Shown: positions 25,631 through 35,244 of the stretch, one piece after another
Layout: every line of letters begins with the position of its first letter
How positions within the stretch are numbered: position 1 is the first letter of the stretch
Assembly: GCA_038533575.1 (NCBI GenBank)
Contig: JBCAYL010000004.1
Location: 1-64,000 of the forward strand
DNA: 64,000 bases
Direction of reading: 5' to 3'
Source: Pseudomonadota bacterium
GTDB taxonomy: Bacteria; Pseudomonadota; Alphaproteobacteria; Rhodobacterales; Rhodobacteraceae
Notes under the pieces: generated by a model
What the model saw: the letters and a program-made list of their open reading frames with translations, nothing else
Told to the model about the DNA's origin: nothing
The model's database searches: none
Translations under genes and position numbers: made by a program

Positions 25631-26664
25631 GCCGCGTCCAGACCATCGAGATCGAAGCGGGCGACGCGGGCCAGCGGCTCGACCGTTTTCTCAAGCGTGC
25701 CTTCCCGCAGCTGGGGCAGGGGCGGATCGAGAAGATGTGCCGCAAGGGCGAGCTCAGGCTCGATGGCGGACGGGTGAAAGCCTCCACGCGCGTGGAGGCG
25801 GGCCAGATGCTGCGCGTGCCGCCCCTGCCAGATCCAGCCGCACCGAAGCCCGCGCTCAGCGTGCCCGACCGAGACGCGGAGATGATCCGTGCAGCGGTGA
25901 TCTACCGTGACGACCACATCATCGCGCTGAACAAGCCGCCCGGGCTTCCCGTGCAAGGCGGCTCGAAGCTCACCCGCCATGTGGACGGGATGGGGGCTGC
26001 CCTGCGCTTCGGCCTTGAGGAGAACCCGCGCCTCGTGCACCGGCTCGACAAGGATACCTCGGGCGTCCTGATCATGGCGCGGAGCCGCGCCGTGGCCGCT
26101 GGCCTGACAGAGGCCTTCCGGCACCGCGCCACGCGCAAGATTTACTGGGCCGCCGTGGCCGGTGTCCCTACGCCACGCGCCGGAACGATCAAGTATGGCC
26201 TTGTGAAAGCCCCGGGCCACGGCGCGGGCGGCGAGGGCGAGAAGATGCATGTCGTCCATCCCGACGCCGTCGATGAGACGCCGGGCGCGCAGCGCGCGGT
26301 GACCGATTTCACCGTCATCGAGGCGCTGGGGACGCGCGCTTGCTGGATGGCGCTCGTGCCGGTGACGGGGCGCACCCATCAGCTTCGCGCCCATATCGCT
26401 GCGCTGGGGCACCCGATCGTGGGCGATGGCAAATACGGCGGCTCCGGCCAAGAGAATCTCGGCGATGGCTGGGGCGCGGGGCTCGGCGGCGCGTTTTCGA
26501 AAAAGCTCCACCTCCACGCCCGCTCGCTCACACTCGAGCACCCGGTGACAGGCGCGGAGCTTCACCTCACCGCCCCGCTCCCCGAGCACATGGCGCGCAC
26601 CTGGGCCGAGCTCGGCTGGGACCCGGCGGAGGCCGTCATCGACCCGTTCGAGGCGCTTGAGTGA
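25627..26664 (+). CDS. rluC: Ribosomal large-subunit pseudouridine synthase, RluC/RluD type
   Basis: This 345-residue enzyme isomerises uridines in 23S rRNA. It has an S4 RNA-binding domain (about 15-65, QRLDRFLKRAFP) and the RluA-family catalytic domain with HRLDKDTSG at 138-146, where D141 is the nucleophile, and RTHQLRAH. RluC is the likely subtype from gene context; RluD is not excluded. It overlaps crcB and the HAD gene, indicating coupled translation. Confidence 0.9.
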   Translation: MSRVQTIEIEAGDAGQRLDRFLKRAFPQLGQGRIEKMCRKGELRLDGGRVKASTRVEAGQMLRVPPLPDPAAPKPALSVPDRDAEMIRAAVIYRDDHIIALNKPPGLPVQGGSKLTRHVDGMGAALRFGLEENPRLVHRLDKDTSGVLIMARSRAVAAGLTEAFRHRATRKIYWAAVAGVPTPRAGTIKYGLVKAPGHGAGGEGEKMHVVHPDAVDETPGAQRAVTDFTVIEALGTRACWMALVPVTGRTHQLRAHIAALGHPIVGDGKYGGSGQENLGDGWGAGLGGAFSKKLHLHARSLTLEHPVTGAELHLTAPLPEHMARTWAELGWDPAEAVIDPFEALE

Positions 26665-27314
26665 TGCGGTTCGTACTCTTCGACGTGGACGGGACGCTGG
26701 TAGACAGCCAGGCCCATATCGTGGGCTCCATGGCGGAGGCGTTCCGGTCGCTCGACCTGCCCGCGCCCACGCGCGCGCAGACCCTCTCCATCGTCGGGCT
26801 GTCGTTGCCACAGGCCATGGCGACGCTCGCGCCCGGCGGGCCGGTGGAAGCGCTCGTGGAGGGCTATAAGCAAAGCTACCAGGACCTGCGCGCCAGCCAC
26901 GGCGAGGCGCAGGGCTCCCCGCTCTACGCCGGCATCCGGGAGCTGCTCCACGGCCTCCACGGGGAGCCCGAGACGCTCCTCGGCGTGGCGACGGGCAAGT
27001 CGAAGCGCGGGCTCGATCACGTCATGGAAACCCATGATCTAGCAGGCTTTTTCATCACGCGACAGGATGCGGACGGGCATCCCTCGAAGCCGCACCCTTC
27101 CATGGCGCTGGCCGCGCTCGCCGAGGCCGGACTCGAGACAGGGGTCATGGTGGGGGACACCACATTCGACATGGAGATGGGCCGCGCGGCGGGCATGGCG
27201 ACGGTGGCGGTGACCTGGGGCTACCATGCGCCGGAACGGCTCGCTCCTCTGGCGGACCGCGTGGTGAGCGACATGGCCGCGCTGAGACAGGCAATCGACG
27301 AGGTGAGCCCATGA
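26664..27314 (+). CDS. HAD-IA phosphatase
   Basis: This 216-residue haloacid-dehalogenase-type phosphatase has motif I DVDGTLVDS (nucleophile D7, acid D9), motif II in VATGKSKRG and motif III GDTTFDMEM. It resembles phosphoglycolate phosphatase-like proteins; substrate unknown. ATG 26664 shares a base with the preceding stop; GTG 26661 is an alternative. The 3' end overlaps the ATP12 gene by 4 nt. Confidence 0.88.
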   Translation: MRFVLFDVDGTLVDSQAHIVGSMAEAFRSLDLPAPTRAQTLSIVGLSLPQAMATLAPGGPVEALVEGYKQSYQDLRASHGEAQGSPLYAGIRELLHGLHGEPETLLGVATGKSKRGLDHVMETHDLAGFFITRQDADGHPSKPHPSMALAALAEAGLETGVMVGDTTFDMEMGRAAGMATVAVTWGYHAPERLAPLADRVVSDMAALRQAIDEVSP

Positions 27315-28024
27315 GCGAATGGCAGGCGAAGCGCTTCTGGAAGACCGCGACGGTGGAGACGGCCGCTGACGGCTTTACGGTGACGCTCGACGGGCGCGCG
27401 GTGAAGACCCCGGGCAAATCGCTCCTCGTGGTGCCCACGCGGGCCATGGCGGAGGCCGTTGCCGCGGAATGGGACGCGCAGGAGGAGATCATCGACCCGC
27501 GGACGATGCCGGTGACGCGCGCGGCCAACTCGGTCATCGAGAAGATCGTGCCGCAGCGCGCGGCAGTCATCGAGGCGCTGGCAGAATACGGCGCGAGCGA
27601 CCTGATCTGCTATCGCGCGGAGCGCCCGCAAGAGCTCGTGGCGCGGCAGGTGGCGGCGTGGGACCCGCTCCTCGCCTGGGCGCGGGAGGAGCTTGGGGCC
27701 GAGCTCCGGACGACGACAGGCGTCATGTTCGCTGCACAGAGCGCCGAGGCGCTCGTGGCACTGCGAAAGCCGCTCGAGGCGGCGTCGGACTATGCGCTGG
27801 CAGGGCTCCACGATCTCATCATGCTCTCAGGCTCCCTCGTGATCGGGCTGAAGGCGCGCGAGGCGGCGGACCCCGACCCGCTCTGGGAGGCGAGCCGCGT
27901 GGACGAGACCTTCCAGGCCGATGAATGGGGCTACGACGAGGAAGCTGTGGAGGCCGCGGAGGCCAAGCGGGCCGCTTTCCGCGACGCGCATCGATTCTTT
28001 CAGCTCTCCGGACCGGCCGGCTAA
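27311..28024 (+). CDS. ATP12-type F1-ATPase assembly chaperone
   Basis: This 237-residue protein matches ATP12, which binds the alpha subunit during F1 assembly in mitochondria and alphaproteobacteria. Family features are visible: FWKTATVETAADGFTVTLDGRAVKTP near the start, the conserved TMPVTRAANSVIE stretch and the DLICYRAERP region. Overlap with the HAD gene places it in the rarA-crcB-rluC operon. It fits functionally with the F0 operon at 61950. Confidence 0.9.
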   Translation: MSEWQAKRFWKTATVETAADGFTVTLDGRAVKTPGKSLLVVPTRAMAEAVAAEWDAQEEIIDPRTMPVTRAANSVIEKIVPQRAAVIEALAEYGASDLICYRAERPQELVARQVAAWDPLLAWAREELGAELRTTTGVMFAAQSAEALVALRKPLEAASDYALAGLHDLIMLSGSLVIGLKAREAADPDPLWEASRVDETFQADEWGYDEEAVEAAEAKRAAFRDAHRFFQLSGPAG

Positions 28025-28323
28025 GGCCGGGAAAGCGCGCCGGGGCTCGCCTTGTCGCGGTGGGTGGGCTCAGGGGTGCTTAGCGACTGTCCAAGGCCCC
28101 GCCTTGAGCGCCCAGCAAAGCGGCAGCCCTTGTATGATTTGCAGGCAATGCTGAAAAAATGAGATTTACGCGGCGATTTCGGCCCAGCCTGTTGACGATG
28201 GCCGGGGAATTTGCCCAAACTTTGGGCCATTGCCAGGAGGGAGACTAGCTGGCGATGGGCGGCGTTCTACGTCGCCTTTCATGAAACCGGCCAAGACCGG
28301 TCGGATATCAGGAAGAGGTAAAC
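28025..28323 (+). promoter_or_regulatory. bztA upstream region with palindrome
   Basis: This 299-nt region holds the bztABCD promoter. A perfect inverted repeat GCCCAAA-C-TTTGGGC lies at 28213-28227, and TTGACG at 28192-28197 could be a -35 whose -10 would overlap the palindrome. That geometry would suit a repressor. The GG/GC spacing at 28200-28214 is 11 nt instead of 10, so a sigma-54 site is not supported. AGGAAGAGG precedes the bztA start. Confidence 0.45.
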
Positions 28324-29340
28324 ATGAAAAAATCTGTCATTTTGGGCGCACTGACCGTCGCCGGCATGGCTGCAGGCGCTGCAAGCGCGGCCACGCTCGA
28401 CGATGTGCAAGCCCGTGGCACTCTGAACTGCGGCGTGACGACCGGCGTCCCCGGTTTCGCCGAGCCGGACGCGGATGGCGTCTGGCAGGGCTTTGACGTG
28501 GCCGTGTGCCGCGCCGTTGCCGCAGCAGTTCTCGGTGACCCGACTGCCGTCGAATTCGTGCCGACCACCGGTAAGACGCGCTTCACGGCGCTCGCATCCG
28601 GCGAGATCGACATGCTTGCACGGAACACGACGTGGACCTTCTCCCGCGACGTGGACCTCAAGTTCGAATTCACTGGCGTGAACTACTACGACGGTCAGGG
28701 CTTCATGGTCCCCGCCGATCTTGGTGTGACCTCCGCGGCCGACCTCGACGGCGCCACGGTGTGCATCCAGACGGGTACGACGACCGAGCTGAACCTCGCG
28801 GACTTCTTCCGCTCCAACAACATCTCCTACGAGCCCGTCCCGATCGAGACCGGTTCCGAGGCGGTGCAGCTCTTCCTTGCAGGCTCCTGCGACGTCTACA
28901 CCACGGACCGCTCCGCGCTCGCCGCGCAGCGTGCCAACTTCCCGACGCCGTCCGATTACATCGTGCTGCCGGAAGTGGTCTCCAAAGAGCCGCTCGGCCC
29001 GCTCGTGCGCCACGGCGACAACGACTGGGGCGACATCGTGCGCTGGACGCTCAACGCGCTCATCACGGCCGAAGAGCTTGGCGTGACCTCCGAGAACATC
29101 GAGGAGCTCGCAGCCGGCACCGACAACCCCGAAGTGAACCGCCTGCTCGGTTCCGAGGGCACGCTCGGCGAGATGCTCGGGCTCGACGGCCAGTGGGCCA
29201 TGCGCGCCATCATGGCCGAAGGCAACTACGGTGAGATCTTCGACAACAACATCGGCGAAGCCACCAATATCGGCCTTGCACGCGGGCTCAACGCACAGTG
29301 GACCGATGGCGGCCTGCTGTACTCCCCGCCGTTCCGTTAA
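28324..29340 (+). CDS. bztA: Amino-acid ABC transporter, periplasmic binding protein
   Basis: This 338-residue solute-binding protein has a clear signal peptide (MKKSVILGALTVAGMAAGAASA) and the family 3 fold, with GFDVAVCRAVAAAVLGD and the arginine-containing GKTRFTALASGEID. With BztBCD it imports Glu, Gln, Asp and Asn, as known for Rhodobacter. Four cysteines occur (C36, C57 and two near residues 152 and 190), which could form disulfides. A strong hairpin follows, typical where the binding protein is made in excess. Confidence 0.93.
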   Translation: MKKSVILGALTVAGMAAGAASAATLDDVQARGTLNCGVTTGVPGFAEPDADGVWQGFDVAVCRAVAAAVLGDPTAVEFVPTTGKTRFTALASGEIDMLARNTTWTFSRDVDLKFEFTGVNYYDGQGFMVPADLGVTSAADLDGATVCIQTGTTTELNLADFFRSNNISYEPVPIETGSEAVQLFLAGSCDVYTTDRSALAAQRANFPTPSDYIVLPEVVSKEPLGPLVRHGDNDWGDIVRWTLNALITAEELGVTSENIEELAAGTDNPEVNRLLGSEGTLGEMLGLDGQWAMRAIMAEGNYGEIFDNNIGEATNIGLARGLNAQWTDGGLLYSPPFR

Positions 29341-29351
29341 GGACATCCAGG

Positions 29352-29380
29352 AAAGGGCGCGGTCACCCCGCGCCCTTTTC
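29352..29380 (+). terminator. Terminator/attenuator between bztA and bztB
   Basis: A perfect 11-bp stem, AAAGGGCGCGG (29352-29362) with 29368-29378, is followed by TTTTC. Because bztB continues on the same strand 76 nt later, partial readthrough would give more binding protein than permease. Confidence 0.85.
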
Positions 29381-29456
29381 ACATCCAGAATAAGCGAGGG
29401 GCATTGGCAGAGCGCGACAAGCGCCGGAGAGGCCCCCCAGCCAGCAGAGGACGACC

Positions 29457-30695
29457 ATGTCCACGATTTCCGAAGAGCGTCTCGATAGCGGCCATGGCGG
29501 AGCCCCCTCGGGCTTCAAGCTGGGCATGCTGCTCAACGACACGCGCTACCGCTCCTACACGTTCCAGTTCATCGCGCTCGTGTTGCTGATCCTGTCGATC
29601 AGCTACCTCGTGTCCAACCTGATCGCGAACCTGGAGGAGGCTGGCCTCAATATCTCCTGGGCGTTCCTCGCGGAGCCCGCGGGCTACGACATCAACCAGC
29701 GCCCCATCGAATACGACTCGCAATCGACCCATGCCCGCGCCTCGATCGTGGGCGCGATCAACACGCTGATCGTGGCATTCCTCGCCTGTGTGACGGCGAC
29801 GATCCTCGGCGTGGTCGCCGGTGTCTTGCGGCTCTCCAACAACTGGATCGTGGCCCGGCTCATGAGCGTCTATGTCGAGGCGTTCCGCAACGTGCCGGTC
29901 CTGATCTGGATCCTGATCATCTTCCTGGCGATGTCGAACGCCTTCCCGCAGCCTCGCGCCTTCCGGGGCGAGGCTCCGGATGCGGAGATGTGGCTCGGGC
30001 TCTTCGCCTTCACCAACCGCGGGGTCTATGCGCCGTCCTTCATCAACGGGGCGGGCTCCACGATCTTCTGGATCGTCTGCGTGCTCAGCATCGTGGGCGT
30101 CTTCGCCTACCGCCGCTATGCCAAGAAGCTCCTTTACGATACGGGGCGGCTCCTGCCCATGGGTTGGCCCTCGCTGGCGATCCTGATTGTGCCGCCGGTG
30201 CTGGCCTTCTTCTTGCTCGGCAGCCCTGTCTCACTCGAGACGCCGGAACTGCGCGGGTTCAACTTCCAGGGCGGTGTCCACCTGCGCCTGTCGCTCATCG
30301 CGCTCTGGTTTGCGCTGGCGATCTATACCGGCGCCTTCATCGCCGAGAACGTGCGCGCGGGCATCATGGCCATATCAAAGGGTCAGACCGAGGCCGCCGG
30401 CGCGCTGGGCCTGCGCCCCGGGCGCATCATGAACCTCGTGATCCTGCCGCAGGCGCTGCGCGTCATCATCCCGCCGCTCATCTCGCAGTATCTCAACATC
30501 ACGAAGAACTCTTCGCTCGCCATCGCCGTGGGCTACATGGACATCACCGGCACGCTCGGGGGCATCACGCTCAACCAGACGGGCCGCGCGATCGAGGCGA
30601 TTCTCCTTCTGATGCTCTTCTACCTGCTCGTGAGCCTCGCGATCTCTGCGATCATGAACGTCTACAACAACTCCGTGAAGCTGAAGGAGCGTTGA
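29457..30695 (+). CDS. bztB: Amino-acid ABC transporter permease BztB
   Basis: This 412-residue inner-membrane permease has a long N-terminal part with extra segments, as in Bzt systems, and a binding-protein-dependent transport domain. The EAA loop that docks on the ATPase is at about residues 303-330 (TEAAGALGLRPGRIMNLVILP). The start follows AGAGGACGACC. bztC begins 4 nt after its stop. Confidence 0.93.
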   Translation: MSTISEERLDSGHGGAPSGFKLGMLLNDTRYRSYTFQFIALVLLILSISYLVSNLIANLEEAGLNISWAFLAEPAGYDINQRPIEYDSQSTHARASIVGAINTLIVAFLACVTATILGVVAGVLRLSNNWIVARLMSVYVEAFRNVPVLIWILIIFLAMSNAFPQPRAFRGEAPDAEMWLGLFAFTNRGVYAPSFINGAGSTIFWIVCVLSIVGVFAYRRYAKKLLYDTGRLLPMGWPSLAILIVPPVLAFFLLGSPVSLETPELRGFNFQGGVHLRLSLIALWFALAIYTGAFIAENVRAGIMAISKGQTEAAGALGLRPGRIMNLVILPQALRVIIPPLISQYLNITKNSSLAIAVGYMDITGTLGGITLNQTGRAIEAILLLMLFYLLVSLAISAIMNVYNNSVKLKER

Positions 30696-30699
30696 TCCC

Positions 30700-32250
30700 A
30701 TGAGCGATACGCATTCCGAATCCGTAGGCTTCGTCCGCAAGACCTTCATCGAGCCTGCCCCGCCTCCGGCGCGCGAGGCCGGCGCGGTGAAATGGCTGCG
30801 CGAGAACCTCTTCTCCGGTGTCGTGAACTCGGCACTGACGATCCTGTCGATCATCTTCATCGTGTGGATCGCCGTGAGCGTCTATCCGTGGTTCGCCAAT
30901 GCCGCCTATGGCACGTCGAGCCTCGCCGAATGCCGCGAGGTCCTCGAGGGCGTGAATGCGGCCTGCTTCAGCGTGCTGCAGGAACGTGGAAACCAGATGC
31001 TCTTTGGCATCGCTTATCCGTCCGAACAGTATTGGCGGCCGCTTCTGGCCTTCGTGCTGCTCTTCGTGTGTGCGGTGCCGGTGCTCTTCTCGCAATATGT
31101 GCCGCGGCAGACGCTGATCGGGACCGCACTCTATCCCTTCTTCGCCTATTGGCTGATCTGGGGCGGGACCCTCTGGCTCTCCATCGCGATCCTTGGGCTG
31201 CTCATCGCGGCCTACTTCGTGCCGAAGGTCATCGCGGGCCTTCCCGATGGCGCGCGGTCGGGGCTGGGCCTCGTCGTGGGCGGCGCGACCGGCCTCCTAT
31301 TGGCCTATTGGCTCGCCGTGGGCGGGCTCAATCTCTGGGGCCTGGCCAGCGGCTTTGCCGAGGGCGGCGGCACCGGCGGCATGATCGGTGCGGTGCTCTT
31401 CTACGCCATGGCGGCCTTCGTGGCGGTGACCTTCATCCCAATGGGCATCTTCACCGCCTATGCTGTCTGGCAGAGCGCGGAGCGCGGCCTGCTTCTTTCG
31501 ACGGTCACGACGATCGCCTTCCTCTTCGTGGCGCTGAACTTCGTGGCTGGGCCACTCGCGGGCGTGCTCAACGGGATCGTCCCGATCGAGCTCGAGGCCG
31601 TGGCCTCCCGTGACCTCGGGGGCTTCATGCTCAACATGATCCTCGGCACGGTCTGCGTGTCGCTCTCGATCCCGCTGGGCATCCTGCTGGCGCTTGGGCG
31701 GCAATCCTCGCTGCCCTTCATCAAAGGCGTCTGCGTCGTCTTCATCGAGTTCATCCGCGGCGTGCCGCTTATCACGCTGCTTTTCGTGGCGAACGTGGTG
31801 TTGGCCTATTTCTTCCCACCGGAGAGCAACATCGACCTCGTGCTGCGCGTGATCATCATGATCACGATGTTCGCCGCGGCCTATATCGCCGAGGTGATCC
31901 GCGGCGGCCTCGCGGCACTGCCGCGCGGGCAGTACGAGGCGGCCGACAGCCTCGGCCTCGATTACGGGCAGGCCACGCGGCTCATCATCCTGCCGCAGGC
32001 GCTGAAGATCTCGATCCCGGGGATCGTGAACGTGGCGGTGGGCCTCTTCAAGGACACCACGCTTGTCTCGGTCATCTCGATGTTCGACCTCGTGGGCGCG
32101 ATCCGCGGCCCGATACTCGGCTCCGCTGACTGGGCGGGGATCTACTGGGAGGCGTTCGGCTTTGCGGCGCTCCTCTTTTTCGTCGTCTGCTACGGCATCT
32201 CGCAATATTCGCAGTGGCTCGAGCGCGAGCTGGCGACCGATCACAGATAA
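30700..32250 (+). CDS. bztC: Amino-acid ABC transporter permease BztC
   Basis: This 516-residue permease is larger than BztB because of about five extra N-terminal membrane segments before the transport domain. The EAA loop reads [21 protein letters not shown] near residue 405. BztB and BztC form the heterodimeric pore of the Bzt transporter. bztD follows after 37 nt. Confidence 0.93.
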   Translation: MSDTHSESVGFVRKTFIEPAPPPAREAGAVKWLRENLFSGVVNSALTILSIIFIVWIAVSVYPWFANAAYGTSSLAECREVLEGVNAACFSVLQERGNQMLFGIAYPSEQYWRPLLAFVLLFVCAVPVLFSQYVPRQTLIGTALYPFFAYWLIWGGTLWLSIAILGLLIAAYFVPKVIAGLPDGARSGLGLVVGGATGLLLAYWLAVGGLNLWGLASGFAEGGGTGGMIGAVLFYAMAAFVAVTFIPMGIFTAYAVWQSAERGLLLSTVTTIAFLFVALNFVAGPLAGVLNGIVPIELEAVASRDLGGFMLNMILGTVCVSLSIPLGILLALGRQSSLPFIKGVCVVFIEFIRGVPLITLLFVANVVLAYFFPPESNIDLVLRVIIMITMFAAAYIAEVIRGGLAALPRGQYEAADSLGLDYGQATRLIILPQALKISIPGIVNVAVGLFKDTTLVSVISMFDLVGAIRGPILGSADWAGIYWEAFGFAALLFFVVCYGISQYSQWLERELATDHR

Positions 32251-32287
32251 GCGGCCCGGCGGCGCGCCAGGGCACAGGGAGTACAAC

Positions 32288-33094
32288 ATGGCTGAAGCTC
32301 AAACAGACCCGCTCGCAATGGAGACCTCGGTGGACACGTCCAAGATGAAGGTGTCCGACGAGGTGGCGATCTCGATCCAGAACATGAACAAGTGGTATGG
32401 CGCGTTCCACGTCCTGAGGGACATCGACCTCACCGTCTACCAGGGCGAGCGGATCGTGATCTGCGGGCCGTCGGGCTCTGGTAAGTCGACGCTCATCCGC
32501 TGCATCAACGCGCTCGAGGAGCACCAGCAGGGCTCGATCACGGTGGACGGGACGATCCTCTCCTCGGACCTCAAGAACATCGACAAGATCCGCTCCGAGG
32601 TCGGCATGTGCTTCCAGCACTTCAACCTCTTTCCGCACCTCACCATCCTCGAGAACTGCACGCTCGCGCCGATCTGGGTCCGCAAGACCCCGAAGAAGCA
32701 AGCCGAAGAGACAGCGATGCACTTCCTCGAGAAGGTGAAGATCCCTGACCAGGCCAACAAGTATCCGGGCCAGCTCTCCGGTGGTCAGCAGCAGCGCGTG
32801 GCCATCGCCCGCTCGCTGTGCATGCGGCCTCGGATCATGCTCTTTGACGAGCCCACCTCCGCCCTCGACCCCGAGATGATCAAGGAGGTGCTCGACACCA
32901 TGATCGAGCTCGCCGAGGAGGGCATGACGATGCTCTGCGTGACCCACGAGATGGGCTTTGCGCGGCAGGTCGCCAACCGCGTGATCTTTATGGATGCCGG
33001 TCAGATCGTGGAGCAGAACGAGCCGGAAGAGTTCTTCGGCAACCCGCAATCGGACCGGACGAAACTCTTCCTGAGCCAGATCCTCGGGCACTGA
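32288..33094 (+). CDS. bztD: Amino-acid ABC transporter ATP-binding protein
   Basis: This 268-residue ATPase has Walker [10 protein letters not shown], the Q-loop, the signature [13 protein letters not shown], Walker [13 protein letters not shown] and the switch histidine in CVTHEM. A 25-residue N-terminal extension precedes the domain. The ATG at 32288 follows AGGGAGTACAAC; longer in-frame sequence lies inside bztC. It completes the operon. Confidence 0.95.
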   Translation: MAEAQTDPLAMETSVDTSKMKVSDEVAISIQNMNKWYGAFHVLRDIDLTVYQGERIVICGPSGSGKSTLIRCINALEEHQQGSITVDGTILSSDLKNIDKIRSEVGMCFQHFNLFPHLTILENCTLAPIWVRKTPKKQAEETAMHFLEKVKIPDQANKYPGQLSGGQQQRVAIARSLCMRPRIMLFDEPTSALDPEMIKEVLDTMIELAEEGMTMLCVTHEMGFARQVANRVIFMDAGQIVEQNEPEEFFGNPQSDRTKLFLSQILGH

Positions 33095-33097
33095 GCC

Positions 33098-33121
33098 AAG
33101 GGGCCCTCAGAGGCCCTTTTG
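33098..33121 (+). terminator. Terminator after bztD
   Basis: AAGGG-CC (33098-33105, one bulged G) pairs with GGCCCTT (33112-33118) and ends in TTTT. The convergent sixA-like gene ends 6 nt further on, so the hairpin may serve both. Confidence 0.65.
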
Positions 33122-33126
33122 TGATG

Positions 33127-33612
33127 TCAGGTGAGATCGCGCGGGACGGTGAAGGCCCGCACGGTGGCGCGTCCGGCCGAGAGCTGTGGCCACTCCCCAT
33201 CGTAATCGGCCACGAGCGTCGCCCCCGTCGGATATGCGTCGAAGCGCGCGTGACTGGGCGGCGCGGCGAGGATCTCGCTGGCAAAGGCCGCGATGCCGGG
33301 ATTGTGGCCCAGGACCATCACGCAGCGTCCGGACGCGTTTCGAAACGCGTCGAGATACACCCCGGGCGCGGCATGGTAGAGTTCCCGCACGTAGCGCACC
33401 TCTGCCTCGAGCCCGAGACCGGCCCAGGTCTCCGCCGTTCGAACAGCGGTGGAACAGAGCACGAGGTCAGGCTGGAAGCCACCGAAGCGCAGCCATTCGC
33501 CGAGCGCCTGCGCGGAGCGTCTGCCGCGGGCGTTGAGTGGCCGCTCGATGTCGCGGGCGCCCGGGTCCGACCAGCTCGATTTCGCGTGCCGCATGATGAT
33601 GAGGGTCTTCAT
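33127..33612 (-). CDS. SixA-like histidine phosphatase
   Basis: This 161-residue protein belongs to the histidine phosphatase superfamily in the compact SixA form. The catalytic RHAKS motif is at residues 8-12 (His9) and the second histidine is in VLGHNPG. SixA acts on phosphohistidine in phosphorelay proteins; the target here is unknown. The start overlaps the upstream ferredoxin-like gene's stop (ATGA). Confidence 0.85.
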   Translation of the reverse strand: MKTLIIMRHAKSSWSDPGARDIERPLNARGRRSAQALGEWLRFGGFQPDLVLCSTAVRTAETWAGLGLEAEVRYVRELYHAAPGVYLDAFRNASGRCVMVLGHNPGIAAFASEILAAPPSHARFDAYPTGATLVADYDGEWPQLSAGRATVRAFTVPRDLT

Positions 33613-34244
33613 GAGAGGAACGCGGCCATGTGAAAGCGCGCTTGCGCGGGCGGCTGGCCGAGAGAGGCCGGGCAGGCCCGGCGCACGAGGCAGCCGGCCT
33701 GCCGGCAGGCGCAATCTGGAGTGTCGCGGAGGTACTCCCTGCACCGCGCCACGTCATAGCCTCCGCCGCCCATGGCCCCGGCGGGGCAGGCCGTGAGGCA
33801 GGGCCGCGTGCAGCTCTCGCATGGCGACGTTCCCGCGCGGAATGCGATGTCGAAGGGAAGCGCGAGCGCGCCTCTGTAGGACGTGTCGAGCCCCATGCTT
33901 TCACTCACATGAAGCGCCACGGGCGATGGCCACGCCGCCCCGCTGCGACGCGCCCAGGCGAGGAACGGGCCCGGCGTCGGACCGAAGGGGAAATGCGCCA
34001 CGGCGCCGAAGTCTTCGGCCAGTGCGCTGAGGATGCGCGCGCTCCAGCGGTCGAGCGGGTCGCGTGCGCCGCCCCGGTATTCAGGACTCTTAGAAAAGTG
34101 GCCCCAGAAGCCGGGACCAGGGCTCACGAGGGCGAGGGCCGCGGCATCGATGCGATCGTCCGGCGTGGGCCGAAAGCCGCCGGTCACGCGTAGCCCGTGC
34201 CGCGCGAGCGCGGCGTCGAGCTGGTCCTTGCCGTTGCGTGTCAT
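33609..34244 (-). CDS. 4Fe-4S ferredoxin-like protein
   Basis: This 211-residue protein has a C-terminal cysteine-rich region: CESCTRPCLTACP, which fits one 4Fe-4S cluster, then CREY, CACRQAGCLVRRACP with further cysteines. The N-terminal 120 residues have no recognisable motif. The layout recalls the cluster domain of epoxyqueuosine reductase-type proteins, but the cobalamin domain is absent. ATG 34244 is preferred to a longer Pro/Arg-rich form. Confidence 0.65.
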   Translation of the reverse strand: MTRNGKDQLDAALARHGLRVTGGFRPTPDDRIDAAALALVSPGPGFWGHFSKSPEYRGGARDPLDRWSARILSALAEDFGAVAHFPFGPTPGPFLAWARRSGAAWPSPVALHVSESMGLDTSYRGALALPFDIAFRAGTSPCESCTRPCLTACPAGAMGGGGYDVARCREYLRDTPDCACRQAGCLVRRACPASLGQPPAQARFHMAAFLS

Positions 34245-34309
34245 CCATGCCCTCCCCGCCCGAAGCCTAGGCGCAGGCGGGGCTGGCGGGCAAGCGCGGC
34301 TTGCCGTGG

Positions 34310-35176
34310 TCAATCCGCGCGGATGAGGGTGCCTGCGCCGTGGTCGGTGAAGAGCTCGAGGAGGCAGGCCTGCGGGGCGCGTCCATCGAGAATGACGGCT
34401 GCCCTCACCCCGCCTTCGAGCGCGGCGATGCAGGTCTCGGTCTTGGGGATCATGCCGCCCGCGATGGTGCCCTCTGCGATCATGGTGCGGATCTGAGAGG
34501 TCTTGAGGTCCGTCAGGACCGTGTCATCAGCGCCCTTCACGCCTGCCACGTCGGTCAGAAGCAGCAGACGATCGGCCGCGAGGGCCGCGGCAATGGCGCC
34601 CGCGGCGGTGTCGCCGTTGATGTTCATCGTCTCGCCGCCACGGCCCGCGCCGAGCGGCGCGATGACGGGGATCATGTCCCCCTCGAAGAGCGTGGTGAGA
34701 AGCGAGGTGTCGATCTCGGAGGGCTCGCCAACGAGGCCAAGCTCCGGCGCGGCGGTGTCGCAGGTGATGAGCCGTGCATCCTTGCCCGAAAGCCCCACCG
34801 CGCGCCCGCCCTGGGCCGCGATGGCCTGCACGATACGCTTGTTCACGAGGCCTGAAAGCACCATCTCCACCACTTCCACGGTGGCGGCATCGGTGACGCG
34901 CTTGCCTCCGACGAAGGTGCTCTCCACGCCGAGTTTGGCGAGCATCTCGTTGATCATGGGACCGCCGCCATGGACGATGACCGGGTTCACGCCGACCTGC
35001 TGCATGAGCACCACGTCGCGGGCGAAGCTCGCCATGGCCTCGTCGGAGCCCATGGCGTGGCCGCCGAGCTTGATGACGACGATGGCCTCGTCATAGCGCT
35101 GCAGATAGGGGAGCGCTTGCGAAAGCGTCCGGGCGGTGGCGATCCAGTCTCTGTTCATGTCATCACGCTGCTTCAT
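34310..35176 (-). CDS. argB: Acetylglutamate kinase
   Basis: This 288-residue enzyme carries out the second step of arginine synthesis. It has [19 protein letters not shown], the NINGDTAAG site and [10 protein letters not shown] near the C-terminus. The N-terminal helix and length fit the arginine-inhibited hexameric form. In alphaproteobacteria argB is usually near engB-yidC, as here, apart from the SDR gene inserted on the other strand. Confidence 0.96.
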   Translation of the reverse strand: MKQRDDMNRDWIATARTLSQALPYLQRYDEAIVVIKLGGHAMGSDEAMASFARDVVLMQQVGVNPVIVHGGGPMINEMLAKLGVESTFVGGKRVTDAATVEVVEMVLSGLVNKRIVQAIAAQGGRAVGLSGKDARLITCDTAAPELGLVGEPSEIDTSLLTTLFEGDMIPVIAPLGAGRGGETMNINGDTAAGAIAAALAADRLLLLTDVAGVKGADDTVLTDLKTSQIRTMIAEGTIAGGMIPKTETCIAALEGGVRAAVILDGRAPQACLLELFTDHGAGTLIRAD

Positions 35177-35244
35177 GGCGCGCGTGTCCTAGCGTTCCGG
35201 CCAGCCGTTGCCAACCATGGTGTTTTGGATGACACTTCGACACC

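Noticed and set aside
28198-28216. Sigma-54 promoter upstream of bztA
   Set aside because: TGGCC and TTGCC are present, but the GG and GC elements are 11 nt apart instead of 10, so the match is not acceptable.
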